From Adiantum capillus-veneris (Eukaryota; Streptophyta; Polypodiopsida; Polypodiales; Pteridaceae): DNA of 64,000 nucleotides. A program made the translations under genes and the position numbers. Location of the stretch: assembly GCA_014529385.2 (NCBI GenBank), contig CM043951.1:112596969-112660968 (forward strand), given 5' to 3'. Below the pieces are notes generated by a model. The model saw only the letters and a list, made by a program, of their open reading frames with translations, had not been told where the DNA came from and made no database searches. Positions 36,435 through 50,814 of the stretch are shown in pieces (position 1 is the first letter of the stretch; every line of letters starts with the position of its first letter).

Positions 36435-36559
36435 ACAGAAATAGAACCCCAAAGTGTGTAGAATACACACATGAGATGATGTATATATAGAGGGGACCTG
36501 TGTGCCATATATAGAGAAGCCATATATTGAGTAGCTTCACATATAAGCTCAACAACAAC

Positions 36560-39500
36560 CACTCACCATCAAGCAAGTCTTGAGTGAGAAATGATATCAT
36601 TTAAAATCAAGACTTCTTTCCATGTCTTGCAAAGGTTAGGGCATGGTAGTGCTTGAGAATCTCATGGAGATCGACACGGTTTGTTGCTAACCTTGATGAA
36701 GGAGGTACAAGTTCTTGGCAAGACCAACCATTAACGACAATCTGAAGAAGTTGTCAAGCAAGTTGCTACGGTTTGTCTTCTAGGAAAGTTGTTTGTCATT
36801 CATGTAATCAGACAAGGATAGGATCCACCCATTGTTGGCAAGCATGATCCAATGATTTTTTTTTTGACATAACAACTTTTTTTTTTTTTTGTCAGCTTCG
36901 TCTATGTAATCAAGTCAAGCAAGAACGAGGCACATCTATTGCAAGTATTTCTTGTTTTTCAACACATTGCACAATTTGACAAGGTCAATTATTGATGAAT
37001 GCTTGACGAGGTCATTTCTCTTTTGCTATGCCATTCTAAATTGTCAAGATTATCTATTAGCTATGAGCACCAGAACTTCATGAGTACTTATGTGAAGCAA
37101 GGCTTCCCTTTTGGCATTTGGCATTGAGGTTTCCATAGTTTGGAATATTCTCTTACCATACAAACTTAGGGAAACTTGCCAAGATGTATGTGGGTTTTTT
37201 ACATTACAAGAGGCCGTATATGATACATACGCTAACTCACTTGAGTAGTACATATAGCTATGAGCCAGATTCGAGAAAATTAACAAAAACTTGGTCACAA
37301 GAGGGCAACAAGGTTAGTAAATATCAAATTATGTTTTTTTGGTCTATTTTTTACTTCTCACTTTATAAATGATCTCTTTGTTCTGCAAAGAAAAGTGCTT
37401 AGGCAGAATCCATACGAAGCCAAGTACAAGCAAAGTGCTTTGCCAAATTTCATGCAAGGCAAGGTTTCTCTTATGTGAAAAGGTATTATCAATTGACTTT
37501 AGATCGACAATAATGTCACACATGTTTAGCACTACCTGGATATAAGCTCACAGTTTATGCAACACTGCACTGTGATGTATCCATGCCAGTGTAAACGTGC
37601 AAGGCACGTATACCAAGGGATCACATTGTTGATACTGTCATTGAATCCAAGGGCTTATTATTCTATTTTTTTTATATGTATTCATTGTACTAGTACGATG
37701 GACGTATGACACTCCATCATTGTATACGCTTCCACTATAGCACTAGCTACTCTTTTAAAAGGATGAGCTCAATTATGGATGTTTTAAAACATTTTGTATT
37801 TATGTTTATTAATAGTAAAAGTTTCATACATATCCACCCAGATACAATCAAGATCACATACAAGGTAAGTGGGTCAAGATGTGACGTATGGTATCTCTCT
37901 CTATAAGAGCATGGTAAAGTACATTGTTGTATGCTTATAGGATAGGTTATGACACATACATGGTTTGCATTAGAGCACATGCAAGGGGAATACAACAAAT
38001 TAGAATAAGGGGTTTTCCTTAGGTCAATATATCTCTCTCCTCTCTTTCCAACTTCTATGCAAGAAACGTGAAACTAGGCATGATTCTATTGGCATCTTTC
38101 TATGTCAACATGGTAATAGGAAGGGTTACAAGCCATCTATTGACACCTATTTTGGAGTGTCTAAGAGATATTTGTTTGTAATCCATCAATGATTGCTTTC
38201 AAGATCGAACAATTCTATCTAGTTGAGTACCCCATCGATTTTAATGGCCAAGCTAGCAAGAGTGTTTCCATTATTAATTTTTTGAGTATTATTTTTGCAC
38301 TGCACGTACACTTTGAGTGTGTGGATCAAGTTGAGTTTTTGAATGTCTTAAACTCGTAATGACTTTTCTCTAACAAAGTGCATAGATGCAACCATCATTT
38401 CAGACAGCACGGCTCTTCACAAAAATCCAAGATTACTGATTTTTAAGGTTTGAGAAACAGTTAGTGGTGAATAAGATTCCACCTTTAATGTATCTCTTAT
38501 TTCATCTATAGTGCTAAGAGTGTCTATATGCATACAATGTTGGAGTAAGACCCAGTTTGTGATCACTCAATAACTTATACAGTGGTGATGGTCAATTCTT
38601 GAAACCTTCACACTTGCACTTTCAAGGAAAGAAATCCACAAGCTGCCAAGGAGTAGTGGACAATTTCAACTCTCAAAGTTGACTTCAATTACTATCGGCT
38701 GCTAGTTGAGCACTTTTTCTACAAAGTTTAACCAAGGGGTTTGTCAATGTCGATTTTAACCAAGGGGTTTAATTTGCAAAGGCAACACCTAAGGTTACAT
38801 GTACAATACTACTTGCATTTCACTAATTTTTAGTTAGTGTTCCTAGGCCTTTGCAGGTAGGAAATTCGGGCATGTGCCTTTGACTACAGGTAAGTGAACA
38901 CTATGTTGAACATACACGTACGCATTTGATTTGGTTATGATCATTTTTGAATATTTCTTTGTTTTATTTTCCAAGTCAGATGCCTAAACTTCTATGTCTT
39001 CATCCATTTTTGCTCTTAAGAGAGATGACAAGGTCAGGTACGTAAGAGCTTAGAAATTTGGGATGTAGTGTCCAAAATAAGTTTATGCATTATGCAGTTA
39101 TAGACCCATTTGTAGGGTGTATTTGGCACATGTTCTCAAATAAAACATGGTCTAGGAACTCAAGGGGTTCAGTTAAGCCAGTGTGGAGAAAGGCTAATGA
39201 GGGTCCCTCTCACTCCCATCGTAGAGTTGTTGCACTTACCTCCATGCATAAGTACATTTTTTAGACACGCTTCCATGAGACATATTCCACATGTGAATAA
39301 TATGAGATTGGTGCCCCCTATTTCAAGTATGTGTCATGACAAAGTCCCTAGGTGCTTGTTGAATCCATTTTATAGACCGTTTTTAGCACGACGTGTCAAG
39401 AACAATTTGAGTGGCCAGATGCTGTCGGATACTCAAAATGACTTGTTAAGGTATAAGTGATACTAAAAAACATTAATGGATGGTTGTTTATGCATATAGC

Positions 39501-40539
39501 AAGGCTATGAGTTGTTAACATTTAAAAAGGTTTCATTGTTTGTACCTAGAAGTGATTAATGTTTCACCTTCTATTATAGTTCAAACGTTCTAGCAAGAAT
39601 TGCAAATGATTACAACAGAAAGTATTTAGTTTCTTTTTGGAACTATTTACATTCCCCTTTAGCGTGTGCTAGGAGCATTGCATTCACCATAAGTATTGGC
39701 AAGGATGATCATGGATATACAGGCTTGGATCTATTTTTTGCTAAATTCTTGCACACTAGGTGTTATGGGCCCTAGCGTTTTGCAAAGGCTGATTTGGAGT
39801 AGCATGCATATTCATCACATTACTGCTATGAAGCATTTTGCACTTATCTGCAGCATCTCTATGAGATTATGTTTGGATCTACCAATCACCAATAGAGGTC
39901 ATGGCCTGGTTTGGGTGCTTGTGGATCTTTCAAGTTAACCAACATGGTTATTCATGACATCGATTTTTTTTTAGCAATGTTATATGACATTGTGATCCAG
40001 GTTTACCAGTCCATTGGAAGATTGTTTGTAAACTGTGGGAAATTCCAAACACCTCACTATTGTCAATATTCAAGGGGATAGGTAGATTACAAAAGTTATG
40101 CTAGTGTCACTATTCAAGGGGATAGGCAGATTACAAAGTGTAATCTTGTGCTAAAGGATATGTGAAGTTCATACATTAGCACCAAGAAATTCAATTGGAA
40201 AGCATGTATTTCTCTAGTTGGAGTTTGCTTACCATAAGTTAAAGCATGTTTGCAACTAGGTTTAGTCTCTTCATGTATAATTCAGGTTCTCAACCTTGAA
40301 CACTTGTTATGGTGGGATTTTTTATTGATAAAAATTGAGAACAAGTCAGTGACTTGTATTTTCCTAATAAGTTACGTAAGCTAGTTACTTTCATGGAAAG
40401 TGAAAAGAGGTACTCTTTTGGTACATCTTTGTTGTGATAACTCATTTAGCATGCTGGTATGCATTCCAAATGGAGTCTAAACACTATGTCGGGTGGAAGC
40501 CGGTAACACAAGACGGTTGTGAATGGACAACAATGTGCA
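36560..40539. other. Long stretch without a recognised gene
   Basis: Plus-strand splice-like sites occur, for example 'tttgcag|gtaggaaatt...ctacag|gtaagt' near 38,856-38,897 and 'acaag|gtaagt' near 37,864. No frame between them has a motif I know, so I do not build a gene. The stretch is AT-rich and contains two poly-T tracts (36,856 and 36,878). I see no tandem repeats longer than this. Confidence 0.35.
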
Positions 40540-40694
40540 AAATCCAGATGTTACTCTTGGTTTCATTGAACCTCCTACTGCACCGTACTCCAGTCCGACA
40601 GACAGTTGGACCCTTAAAGGGTGTCACTATGAAAAACATTAGTGTTCTTATGAAGATCTCGCCACTTTTGATTTTGAGGATAAAAACGCTTCTC
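40540..40694 (+). pseudogene. End of a Ty3 polyprotein (element D)
   Basis: One frame reads ...SWTLKGCHYEKH, a stop, then CSYEDLATFDFEDKNASPRG. It ends at AAGGGGGGAG, which looks like a polypurine tract. The ...FEDK.....GG ending right before the LTR is typical of Ty3-type pol. The upstream part of the element is not recognisable. Confidence 0.4.
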
Positions 40695-41384
40695 CAAGGG
40701 GGGAGTATCTAATGCCAAGGGAAAACCAAAGGGAGGTCAAGGACCGATTGCTAGTGGAGAAGGGATCCTAGGCCAAGAGGGCCAGAAAGGGAGGTTGTAT
40801 GGAAGATCTAGTAAGAGATTTCTAGGGTTTCTTACAAGAAACTAGCTTCTCATAGCATAAAGAAAAAGATAAGGAAGAAGGAAAAGAAAAAGATAAGGAT
40901 ATATTAAAAGGAAATTTAATCATAAGGCGAGTAAGTAACTTGTCGAGGAAGTTTAAAAGAGCAAGATAATTTATCAAGATAGGTAGAAATAGCTTATTGA
41001 TAAAGAAGATGAGCTATCGAAATACGTGAAGGCACTTATCTAGAATGTGCATAAAAAGAGGGCTTCTCTTGTCATTTTTCACTTCTCTCCTTCATTTCTC
41101 AAGGTGAAAACTTGACATTAAGCTTGAGAAATCCATACCTAAGCCTCTTTCACAAAAACACCTCCTTCACACACCCCTCTCTCCAAGAGAAACCATGGTC
41201 AAGACCCTAATCGAGTATGTCAAAACTTGTTTCTTCTTCTTCACATTACACTCTCACTATCCTTTCTCCCCACCCTCAAGCTTTCCATGGCTTGAATCTT
41301 GTTTATCTCATTCCTTTCTCTCAATCCAAGTAGCAAAATCACTACAAGAGCTTGCCTAAATTCCGATCAATTATCGACATCAAT
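40695..41384 (+). repeat. LTR remnant of element D
   Basis: It follows AAGGGGGGAG at 40,695, with a TG start decayed to TA. The first ~150 bp ('ccaagggaaaacc', 'gctagtggagaagggatcc', 'gggtttcttaca') recur inverted at 43,312-43,452. The right end is uncertain; 'cgacatca' near 41,381 is a candidate. Confidence 0.5.
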
Positions 41385-43248
<1,864 letters not shown>

Positions 43249-43311
43249 TTCATGCAGCCATGCAAAACCTTTATCCCTCCTCCATAGCCTCTCCCTCCTA
43301 GAGCTCTCATA

Positions 43312-43452
43312 CTAATGTAAGAAACCCTAGAACTGTCGTACTAGATCCTCCACCCAGCCTCCCTTTATGGCCCGTTTGGTCTCGGATCCCTTCTCCACTA
43401 GCAGTCCCGATCCTTGATCTCCCTTCGGTTTGCCCTTGGAATTACATTTCTC
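43312..43452 (-). repeat. Inverted copy of the element D LTR start
   Basis: On the minus strand it reads 'ccaagggcaaaccgaaggga...gctagtggagaagggatcc...ggatctagta...tagggtttcttac'. This is collinear with 40,711-40,850. The two copies face each other about 2.6 kb apart. Confidence 0.75.
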
Positions 43453-44457
43453 ATGCATTGGTTCGGCCCTGGCCCCATGGTGTGAACTGAAAACGTCTAG
43501 TGAGTAAACATTGGTAGTTGGATGTACCCCAAATTTACTCAAACATTTTCTTTTTGAGCATGATCAAGCATCCCAATGCATGATTCATGATTGAGAATCC
43601 CAACGCTTTGCGGCCTTGTCCACATTAGACAAAAGACATTGTGGGTTCTTGCCCAATTTGCGGGCACTTCTTTCACAATTGGAGTGGTCAGTACAGGTGG
43701 CTATGGCCATATGTATCATTTGCAATGTCTCATGCAAAACATGGTGAATAAAAAGGAGTTCCATAGATGCAAGTCTCCCATTGATATCTTATTTATTCAA
43801 TGTTCAAAATGGAGAAAGACTATCAATGCTTAGTTGCAACCATTGCAAGAGAGAGAGACTCTATTTTAGACAAGCTAAATTTAGTTTTATAAACAGTATA
43901 ACCTGGAGTGAAGTACATTCACTTTTTGAATGATTTTATATGATAATATTGCAATGAAAGTTGACACTTTGTAAAACTTGTAGTGATTTTTTTGCGTTAT
44001 ATGAATATGATACTCTCGGCATTGTGCATTATGTATCTTGAAAATTGAGCAAGTGGATAGAGTGAGATGTGGATGTTTGGATAGTCCAACTTGGTTTAAC
44101 GCAACATGGTGGTTCTAATATTGGCATCCTTGATGTACTTATGTCCACTTGCTATAGACATAAAAACTATATTCAAGAGTGTTGATAGACAATGGTGGTA
44201 AAAATGACTTGTGACTTAACCTTTCAAATTCAAAATGAATAAAGTACATTAATTGATAAAGCATTAGTTGAAGTAGTTCACATGGTCCATAGCTTACAAA
44301 TAAATATTTTACATAGCTTGACAATTGTCCTTGTAAAACGACTTAAACTTGTGAACTCCACCCCACCAACTTGGCAACCAACAATGCTACCTATGTTTAC
44401 ATTATTGATCTGCAATATCCTTCTCTATCATTTGGAGCTCAACCATCCACGTTAAGA
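43453..44457. other. Unassigned flank of TRIM3
   Basis: No recognised gene. By position the minus strand here should be the last part of the hAT relic, but I could not read it. 'taaga' at 44,453-44,457 is the TRIM3 target duplication. Confidence 0.35.
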
Positions 44458-44612
44458 TGTTGAGCTATATATAGTATCTCTATATATAGCGCCCTGGTCC
44501 CCTCTATATAAACACATCTCGTGTGATCAATACACACACTTTGGGGTTTTTCATATTTGGAGTTGTCTCGCTCTCTCTCTCCATCGTCTCTTGTCGCGTT
44601 TTCGGTTCAACA

Positions 44613-44624
44613 TGGTATCAGAGC
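44613..44624 (+). promoter_or_regulatory. TRIM3 primer binding site (tRNA-iMet)
   Basis: TGGTATCAGAGC starts immediately after the LTR end ...TTCAACA. Confidence 0.92.
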
Positions 44625-46299
44625 TGCGGAGCGCATGACCACAAAGACCATGAAGAGGAGATGTTTGGTCTCAAGAAATCATAACGATCGACCTCCTCGA
44701 GAATTCTCTCAGCTATCCTACGTAAGGCCATAGGCCTGCGCCAAGAGAAAGGCCTTCTCTATTAAAAGTGTCAATAGCTTTGGCACGGAGAAGTACATCT
44801 CTCCCGAGATCATCTTCGCGGAGCCAGAAAACAGAGCTATGGAGAAACCTGCAGTCAACAGTGACGAAGAGATGCAGACTTTTATACTGAGGAATACTGG
44901 TCAATTTTGCTAGTGTGCCCATAACGGCCAAAGCAGTTCATCATTGGTTTAATACAGAGGGACGCTGCGGACTCGCTAAGCAGGAAGGCCCTCACCATCT
45001 AATTATTCTCTTTGGATTGCTTTATTTAAAATTCACGTTGGAATTTTTTAATGCTTTATTTGACGCGTAGCAGCAATATGCTTAAGCGATGGCAGCAACT
45101 GCAAGGATATCTCTCACAGGCCGGCCCCAATTGCATGCCCCAACCTGCAGCAACACATACACACTACATCCGCATAACTTGCCGGTGAGATTGTGTAGCA
45201 AGTTATGTGGTCCGAATAACTTGCCGGTGAGATTGTAACAATTGCTAAAGTTGATTGGCCAAACTCATCCTACTGGTCCGAATAAGAAAAGATGGAGCAA
45301 AGATGCCCTCCCTAGGGTGCGTAAAAGGCAACTGAAGAGCTAGAGACAGGTGATCCTTAAGATGCTACAAAAGCTTTCCATGGCAAGATTGACAGAACAT
45401 ATTTGCTGACAATCAAACGATCCCAGCTAAGTATATTGGTCTTTTCATGGTTTTGCCTGCTAAGTTTGTGTTAGCTTTCTATGGTTTCGCCTGCTAAATT
45501 TTTGTTTTGTGAGCTTTTTATGCTTAAGCTAGCAGTAAGATTTGATCAGAGAATTACACTGCACATTAACGATGGCTGTTTTAAGTTGAGACATATTGCA
45601 TCAAGCGTCTACTGTATAGTCCACTTATGGAACAATACCCAAGGTTAGCGTTCTATGTACATGTGTTGGTAGAGCACCGTGCCTACACAATTATTTCATG
45701 AATTCATGGAAGTGTTGTTGGGCTTGTTGTCTTCAACACTTGCATGCGCTATAGGCAGCAGCATTGAGAGCTGGTCCAATGGCCGGTACAGGCAAGCAGT
45801 TGTTTTTGGCGTCTTTTGACCATGGCGCTCATGTACACACAAGCTGATTCATTTAGAATGAGTTCTCGTGTGGGCTATTGATTTAGTTTTCTCTGTTTCT
45901 CTGTTATTTTATCATACTGGACTGTTGTTTTATTCGGCTAAAAATATTCCCAAGCTTTGAGCAATAGGTTGGACGTGTGAGGGCCTTCGTTCGTCACTCA
46001 TGATTTCTTTGCAACCACCTCGTCATATTTAGATTAAATGACAAGGTTCACCAAGGTCTGGAATGACATGTCAAGCTCCATGATATCATGGGTAAAATTA
46101 CATGATGCGTCTTCATCCATATTTCAAGGTGATATTACGTGTTATGTCTTTATTTTCTCCATCCTGCATGGCTTTCGTCATAAAATACTTTGCGTAATTT
46201 GACAATCATTTTATGATGGTATACTAACGTATCTAATGGTTTTCGTGTGAATCATCGATGTAGAGATGAAAGATTTACCAAGCCATTACTATCTACTTA

Positions 46300-46620
46300 C
46301 TAGTCATGGTCTTGAGGTTTTGCAGATTTTGCACAAAACTAACGTCTCTAATGCCATGGTCCGTAAACCCATGATGATTGCTATTTCAAAAATATTTTTT
46401 TTGAGCGTCTCTAATGCCATGGTGAATACCGGGATGCCATGGTACGTAAATCCATGATGATGATTAATGTTGCATAGTTTTTACTTGATTTGAAGAAAAC
46501 GTCTTTGATTCCATGGTACATAAAACCATGATGATTCTATTTCAAAGCTTTTTTGAGTGTCTCTTATGCCATGGAAAATACCATGATGCCATTGTACGTA
46601 AAGCCATGATGATGACAACT
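46300..46620 (+). repeat. TRIM3 CCATG-rich tandem repeat
   Basis: Units share 'gtctctaatgccatggt', 'cgtaaacccatgatgat' and 'atttcaaa..tttttttgag'. They are spaced about 70-110 bases apart. They resemble, but are not the same as, the CATGGTATCA arrays of the sister elements. Confidence 0.7.
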
Positions 46621-47330
46621 CCAAGCTGTTGAGATCTTGGGGACCCCAATGTGTTCATTACATCTCAACTTTGTATATATGTTTGCACATGTGACTAGAT
46701 TGATACTACATGTGTCATTCTTTTCTATGTCATCAGCACGTGTGATTGCATCAGCATTATGTTTGTTTCTATGTCGTCTCTAGAGCGGCGTCACGAATCG
46801 TCTCTAAGGATAATGTGATGTATTTATTTCTAACCTTCACGTCTCGATATGTTTCTTGAGTTAATGTTGTTTACAGGATGAAAGGCACATCAAGAAATGT
46901 GTACATGGGCTCAAATGTATTGAAGCTGCTCAAACGTATTGAAGATGTTCAAAGATATTGAAGAATTTGCATCAATTCAATTGTATGAATAGGGTTGTTG
47001 AAGACCCTTGAAAGGGCACATTGTAAAACAGGAGTGATGTAGCTGCTTTGAACATTGTAAATATATTTTTAAAATATTTCAATAAAACGGTGGGTATATA
47101 TAGAGCTGTGGGTTTTTCCCTTGAGCCCCCAAGGGTTTTTTCATCCACAGTTAGGGACCTTCATTTGAGTGGGGATGTTGAGCTATATATAGTATCTCTA
47201 TATATAGCGCCCTGGTCCCCTCCATATAAACACATCTCGTGTGATCAATACACACACTTTGGGGTTTTGCATATTTGGAGTTGTCTCGCTCTCTCTCTCC
47301 ATCGTCTCTTGTCGCGTCTTCGGTTCAACA

Positions 47331-49091
47331 TAAGATTCACATCTGATTCAAACAAAGTGCACCCATCAAGCTCACAAAATTCTAGTTCTTTGGTCATCGC
47401 CTCTTTCTCTTGCTCTTTATCATCTGTATTGTTATCCAGAGTCCACCATGGTTTGTCTTTTCCATACTTTTCTAATTTAATATTGTAGAGGATATTATGA
47501 TTGCAATATAAATATACCAATTATTTTGTGCAATCGCTCAGAAGCTGATTATGAATGGTCAAGTGCACGTAGCTATAAGTACTGCAATTTCTCTTGGACA
47601 TGAGTTGACAACACAGTGTGCAAGCACTCTAACAACCAATGTGCTTAGCATAGGCACTGAAGCACCATTCACTAGCCACCATCTCCATGCTGGTTGTTCC
47701 AATGCAAGGTTTTGAAGAAACTTAGAACTGAAAAGGTCATCCTTTAACCTATACTTTTTGTAGGTCAGAGATGACTTGGGATTCATCATCTAGTTTTTTG
47801 TAGAAATTATAGACCACAGAGTAGAAGTCTTTAATAACCTCTTCATCCAATTCATCACATTCCATGTTCGAATACTTTGGATCAAGAAAAAAGGCAACAC
47901 TATGCATAGGGCTATGCACACTAAACCACCGAGCATGTCCATACTTATTTAAGATAACCCTTTTAGATTACTAAAGGGTGCTTTCCAAGGCTTAATCAAG
48001 CAAATTGTAGGCTTTGAAGGAGATTTAAAACATTCCTAAAAATTATACCAACTCATGTATTGGATAAGCCAAGATCAAGCTATCACAAAGATATCATGAC
48101 AAGCCTCATCACCAAGTATGTGTCACCAAAGCTAGACCAAAAGTGTCTATCATCAATAAGCACTTTCAAGGACCTCACCTTTGTTTTTACTCTTTTTGGT
48201 TGCTCAACTTTCCCCTCATATAACATAGCACAAATAAATGTCTCTAGAACAACTTTTTTTTTTTGTACCATACTTTCCATACTCTGGAAGTTAGTGCAAA
48301 TTCTTGTTTCACATAGTAGCTTCAACATTGTGGACATACGTTACCGACACATGTCAAGAACACGGTGTCTCTTCAAAGTAAACACCACCTTTCTTGCACT
48401 GTTTATAATGCTTTTGAACACATCGGAGCCATTATTTTTATATCAATCCTAAATACAAGATTCAAGCTATGAACTTTGCAACCAAATGTATGCAAGCTTT
48501 GAAAGCACTCATCCAAGAGATGATTAACTTCTCTGCACTTTTTTGCATTGTCCATGGTCACCTGCGTAACATTGGGGACACCTATTTGATGAATTATCTA
48601 TGCTATGATACCAGTTATATAGATCATTGACTTAATCTCATCCGAGCTATCCACCATTGATTTATTGAAAAACATCCGGTCGAGAACTAAATAGCATCAC
48701 ATTAATTAAGGGGCTATGCTAGACATTTGACCATCCATCACTAACTATAGTGTATCCTATTTGATCAATTGTATTCAAGATAAAACTATCAACTTTCCTT
48801 TGGGTGTCTAAAAAGAATTTATCAAGGAACTTTGTGCCAATGTGATGATATGATGGACGGTTAAAAGCTACTTTGTAATCACCGATCTTCTTCCATGCAT
48901 GCATGCTTCCATGGATCTTGTGTGACCACCAACATAGAGCCGCAGGGAAAATAGATAGCATGTGATGATTTGATGGAGGGATAAGGACCTACACCATACT
49001 CATAGACCTCTTCAATGCATGCTTCCATGTCTCTCATGTGACCATAAATATAGAACCGCATGTAAAATAGATAGCTTGTGAGAGAGAACAT
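47331..49091 (-). pseudogene. hAT-type transposase relic (DUF659 ... dimerisation domain)
   Basis: Reading down from 48,961: ...AFNRPSYHHIGTKFLDKFFL... and ...IDQIGYTIVSDGWSNV, typical of the DUF659 region of plant hAT transposases. Next are FFNKSMVDSSDEIKSM and IGVPNVTQVTMDNAK, where the Asp of DNA is a catalytic candidate, then CKVHSLNLVF and ...ETRICTNFQSMESM.... The C-terminal hAT dimerisation block follows at 47,559-47,789 (...PAWRWWLVNGASVPMLSTLV...). Stops occur in several places. The distal end (47,331-47,520) is cut by TRIM3. hAT transposases move DNA elements by cut and paste; this copy cannot. Confidence 0.8.
48841..49079 (-). repeat. 120-bp tandem duplication inside the hAT relic
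   Basis: 'tgtgatgat.tgatgga' opens units at 48,841 and 48,961. Both continue with 'catgcttccatg', 'atagagccgca/atagaaccgca' and 'aaaatagatagc'. The shift is exactly 120 bp (40 codons), so it duplicates part of the DUF659 coding region in frame. Confidence 0.9.
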
Positions 49092-49529
49092 TGTGCCTCT
49101 TGCAGGATAGTTGGTTGAAATCTATGCTCAAGACTTATCGGAGGGAGGTAACCAACTGTAACACATAGGTACATCAATGAAGTGATGAGAGTGCTCCATT
49201 TTAGCCATAGAAATCAGTCCCTAACTCTTGCACCACCTAATCCCTTAACAAGAATGAACCCTAACTGGCATGTTTCCAAGAAAATAGACACAGAGATAAC
49301 TACATGTAAGAGACAAGTAATCTAGTATAGTGATGAGGAGCACTGTATTCCAAAAATAGAAATGATCCCCAGACACTCGCACCACCTATGTTGAGCTTAT
49401 ATGTGAAGCTACTCAATATATGGCTTCTCTATATATAGCACCCAGGTCCCCTCTATATATACAACATCTCATGTGTGTATTCTACACACTTTGGGGTTCT
49501 ATCTCTGTCTCTCTCTTTCTCTCTCAACA

Positions 49530-49541
49530 TGGTATCAGAGC
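49530..49541 (+). promoter_or_regulatory. TRIM4 primer binding site (tRNA-iMet)
   Basis: TGGTATCAGAGC begins directly after ...CTCTCAACA. Confidence 0.92.
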
Positions 49542-49544
49542 AGG

Positions 49545-50435
49545 ACGTTTTTGTTTTTGATTTTTCTCCTAATTGAAAACGATTTTGCAGAAACTAATTG
49601 TGGAAGCAACCGGAATCGATGAGCTCTACAACTTTGTAGAAGAACTTTTTTTCAAATTCTGCACCGATTTTGAGTTATCATTCGCGGACTGCGTACATGT
49701 CTAAAAAGCAACTTCCACTTTTATTTTTGATTTTTCTCCTGATTGAAAACTATTACAAGAAGCACCGGAATCAATGTGGTCTAAACTTTGCACAATAAAC
49801 TTTTTTCAAATTCTGCACCGATTTTGAGTTATCGTTCGCGGACTACGTACATGTCTGAAAAGCAACTTCCGCTTTTTGTTTTTCATTTTTCTCTTTATTG
49901 AAAATGATTTTGCTGAAATAGATCTCTAGAGGCACGGGAATCTATGTGGTCTACAAATTTGCAAAACAAATTTTTTTCAAATTCTGCACCAATTTTGAGT
50001 TATCGCTCGCCATGTATGCAGATTGTGTACATGGTTGAAAAGCAACTTTCATTTTTTCTTTTTGATTTCTCTCCTAATTGAGAATGATTTTGTAGAAACT
50101 ACTCGCTAGAGCCATTGGAATCGATGTGGTCTACAACTTTGCAGAGGAAACGTTTTTCAAATTCTGCACAAATTTCGAGTTATCGTTTTCGGACTGCGAA
50201 CGTGTCTGAATAGCACCTTTTGCTTTTTGTTTTTTATTTTTCTCCTGATTGAAAACGATTTTGCAGAAACGGTTTGAGAGAGCCACCAGAATGGATGTGA
50301 TCTACAAGTTTTCAGAAGAAACTTTCTCTAAATTCTACAGCGTTTTTGGATTATCGTTCTCAGCAGACTGCGGACACGTCTGAAAAGCAAATTTTTCATG
50401 TTGCTTTTGATTTTTCTCCTAATTGAAAATTTATC
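49545..50435 (+). repeat. TRIM4 ~150-180-bp tandem array
   Basis: 'cgttcgcggact'-type landmarks fall near 49,680, 49,833, 50,003, 50,183 and 50,355. The unit is the reverse complement of the TRIM1 and TRIM2 unit as written on the plus strand. Confidence 0.85.
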
Positions 50436-50814
50436 GATTATATTTTTCTCTTCATCAATCATATATTTTTTATTAACGTAACTTTGATGCAAAAGACAGT
50501 TACAAATCGAATCAGTGTTATAGATGTATGTTCTCAAAACTCTATACTATTTCAAGTTATCTAATATGTTTTGAGACATTTACTGATGATTTTTTCTTGG
50601 ATACCTATATTTCCAGATATCAAATATCTATAGATCTGTTCATGGATATCTATCATGAATATCGTTCCAATTCAATCGAGCCATTGATGATCGTCGAAAT
50701 TCCGTCGAGCTATTGATGGTATATGATCTTTTGTTATATGATATATTAGTCCATTGATTCTGGTATAATTATTATTCTAGATATATAGTTTACGTCGTTT
50801 GACTGATAATCTCA

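Larger units (their letters stand above)
33615..36554 (-). mobile_element. TRIM2: compact non-autonomous LTR element (2,940 bp)
   Basis: The left LTR is 33,615-33,755 (141 bp) and the right LTR is 36,365-36,554 (190 bp). Much of the length difference is a (GA)n tract, ~15 bp in one and ~65 bp in the other. ACAAC flanks both sides (33,610-33,614 and 36,555-36,559). The primer site at 36,353-36,364 makes the minus strand sense; TTTTAGCGGGGG before the left LTR is the polypurine tract. The interior repeats the TRIM1 plan, with a ~40-bp array (34,490-34,925), a ~170-bp array (35,150-36,345) and no retroviral domain. Frames such as 35,359-35,733 run through the tandem units and are probably not genes. 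Confidence 0.92.
44458..47330 (+). mobile_element. TRIM3: compact non-autonomous LTR element (2,873 bp)
   Basis: Both LTRs are 155 bp (44,458-44,612 and 47,176-47,330) and differ at three positions. TAAGA flanks both sides (44,453-44,457 and 47,331-47,335). TGGTATCAGAGC at 44,613-44,624 is the primer site; AGTGGGGA at 47,168-47,175 is the polypurine tract. The LTR core (TACACACACTTTGGGGTT) and the last ~130 bases before the 3' LTR match TRIM1, TRIM2 and TRIM4, but the rest of the interior is different. Those arrays are absent; a shorter CCATG-rich repeat lies at 46,300-46,620. I see no gag or pol. It interrupts the hAT relic on the opposite strand. Confidence 0.92.
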
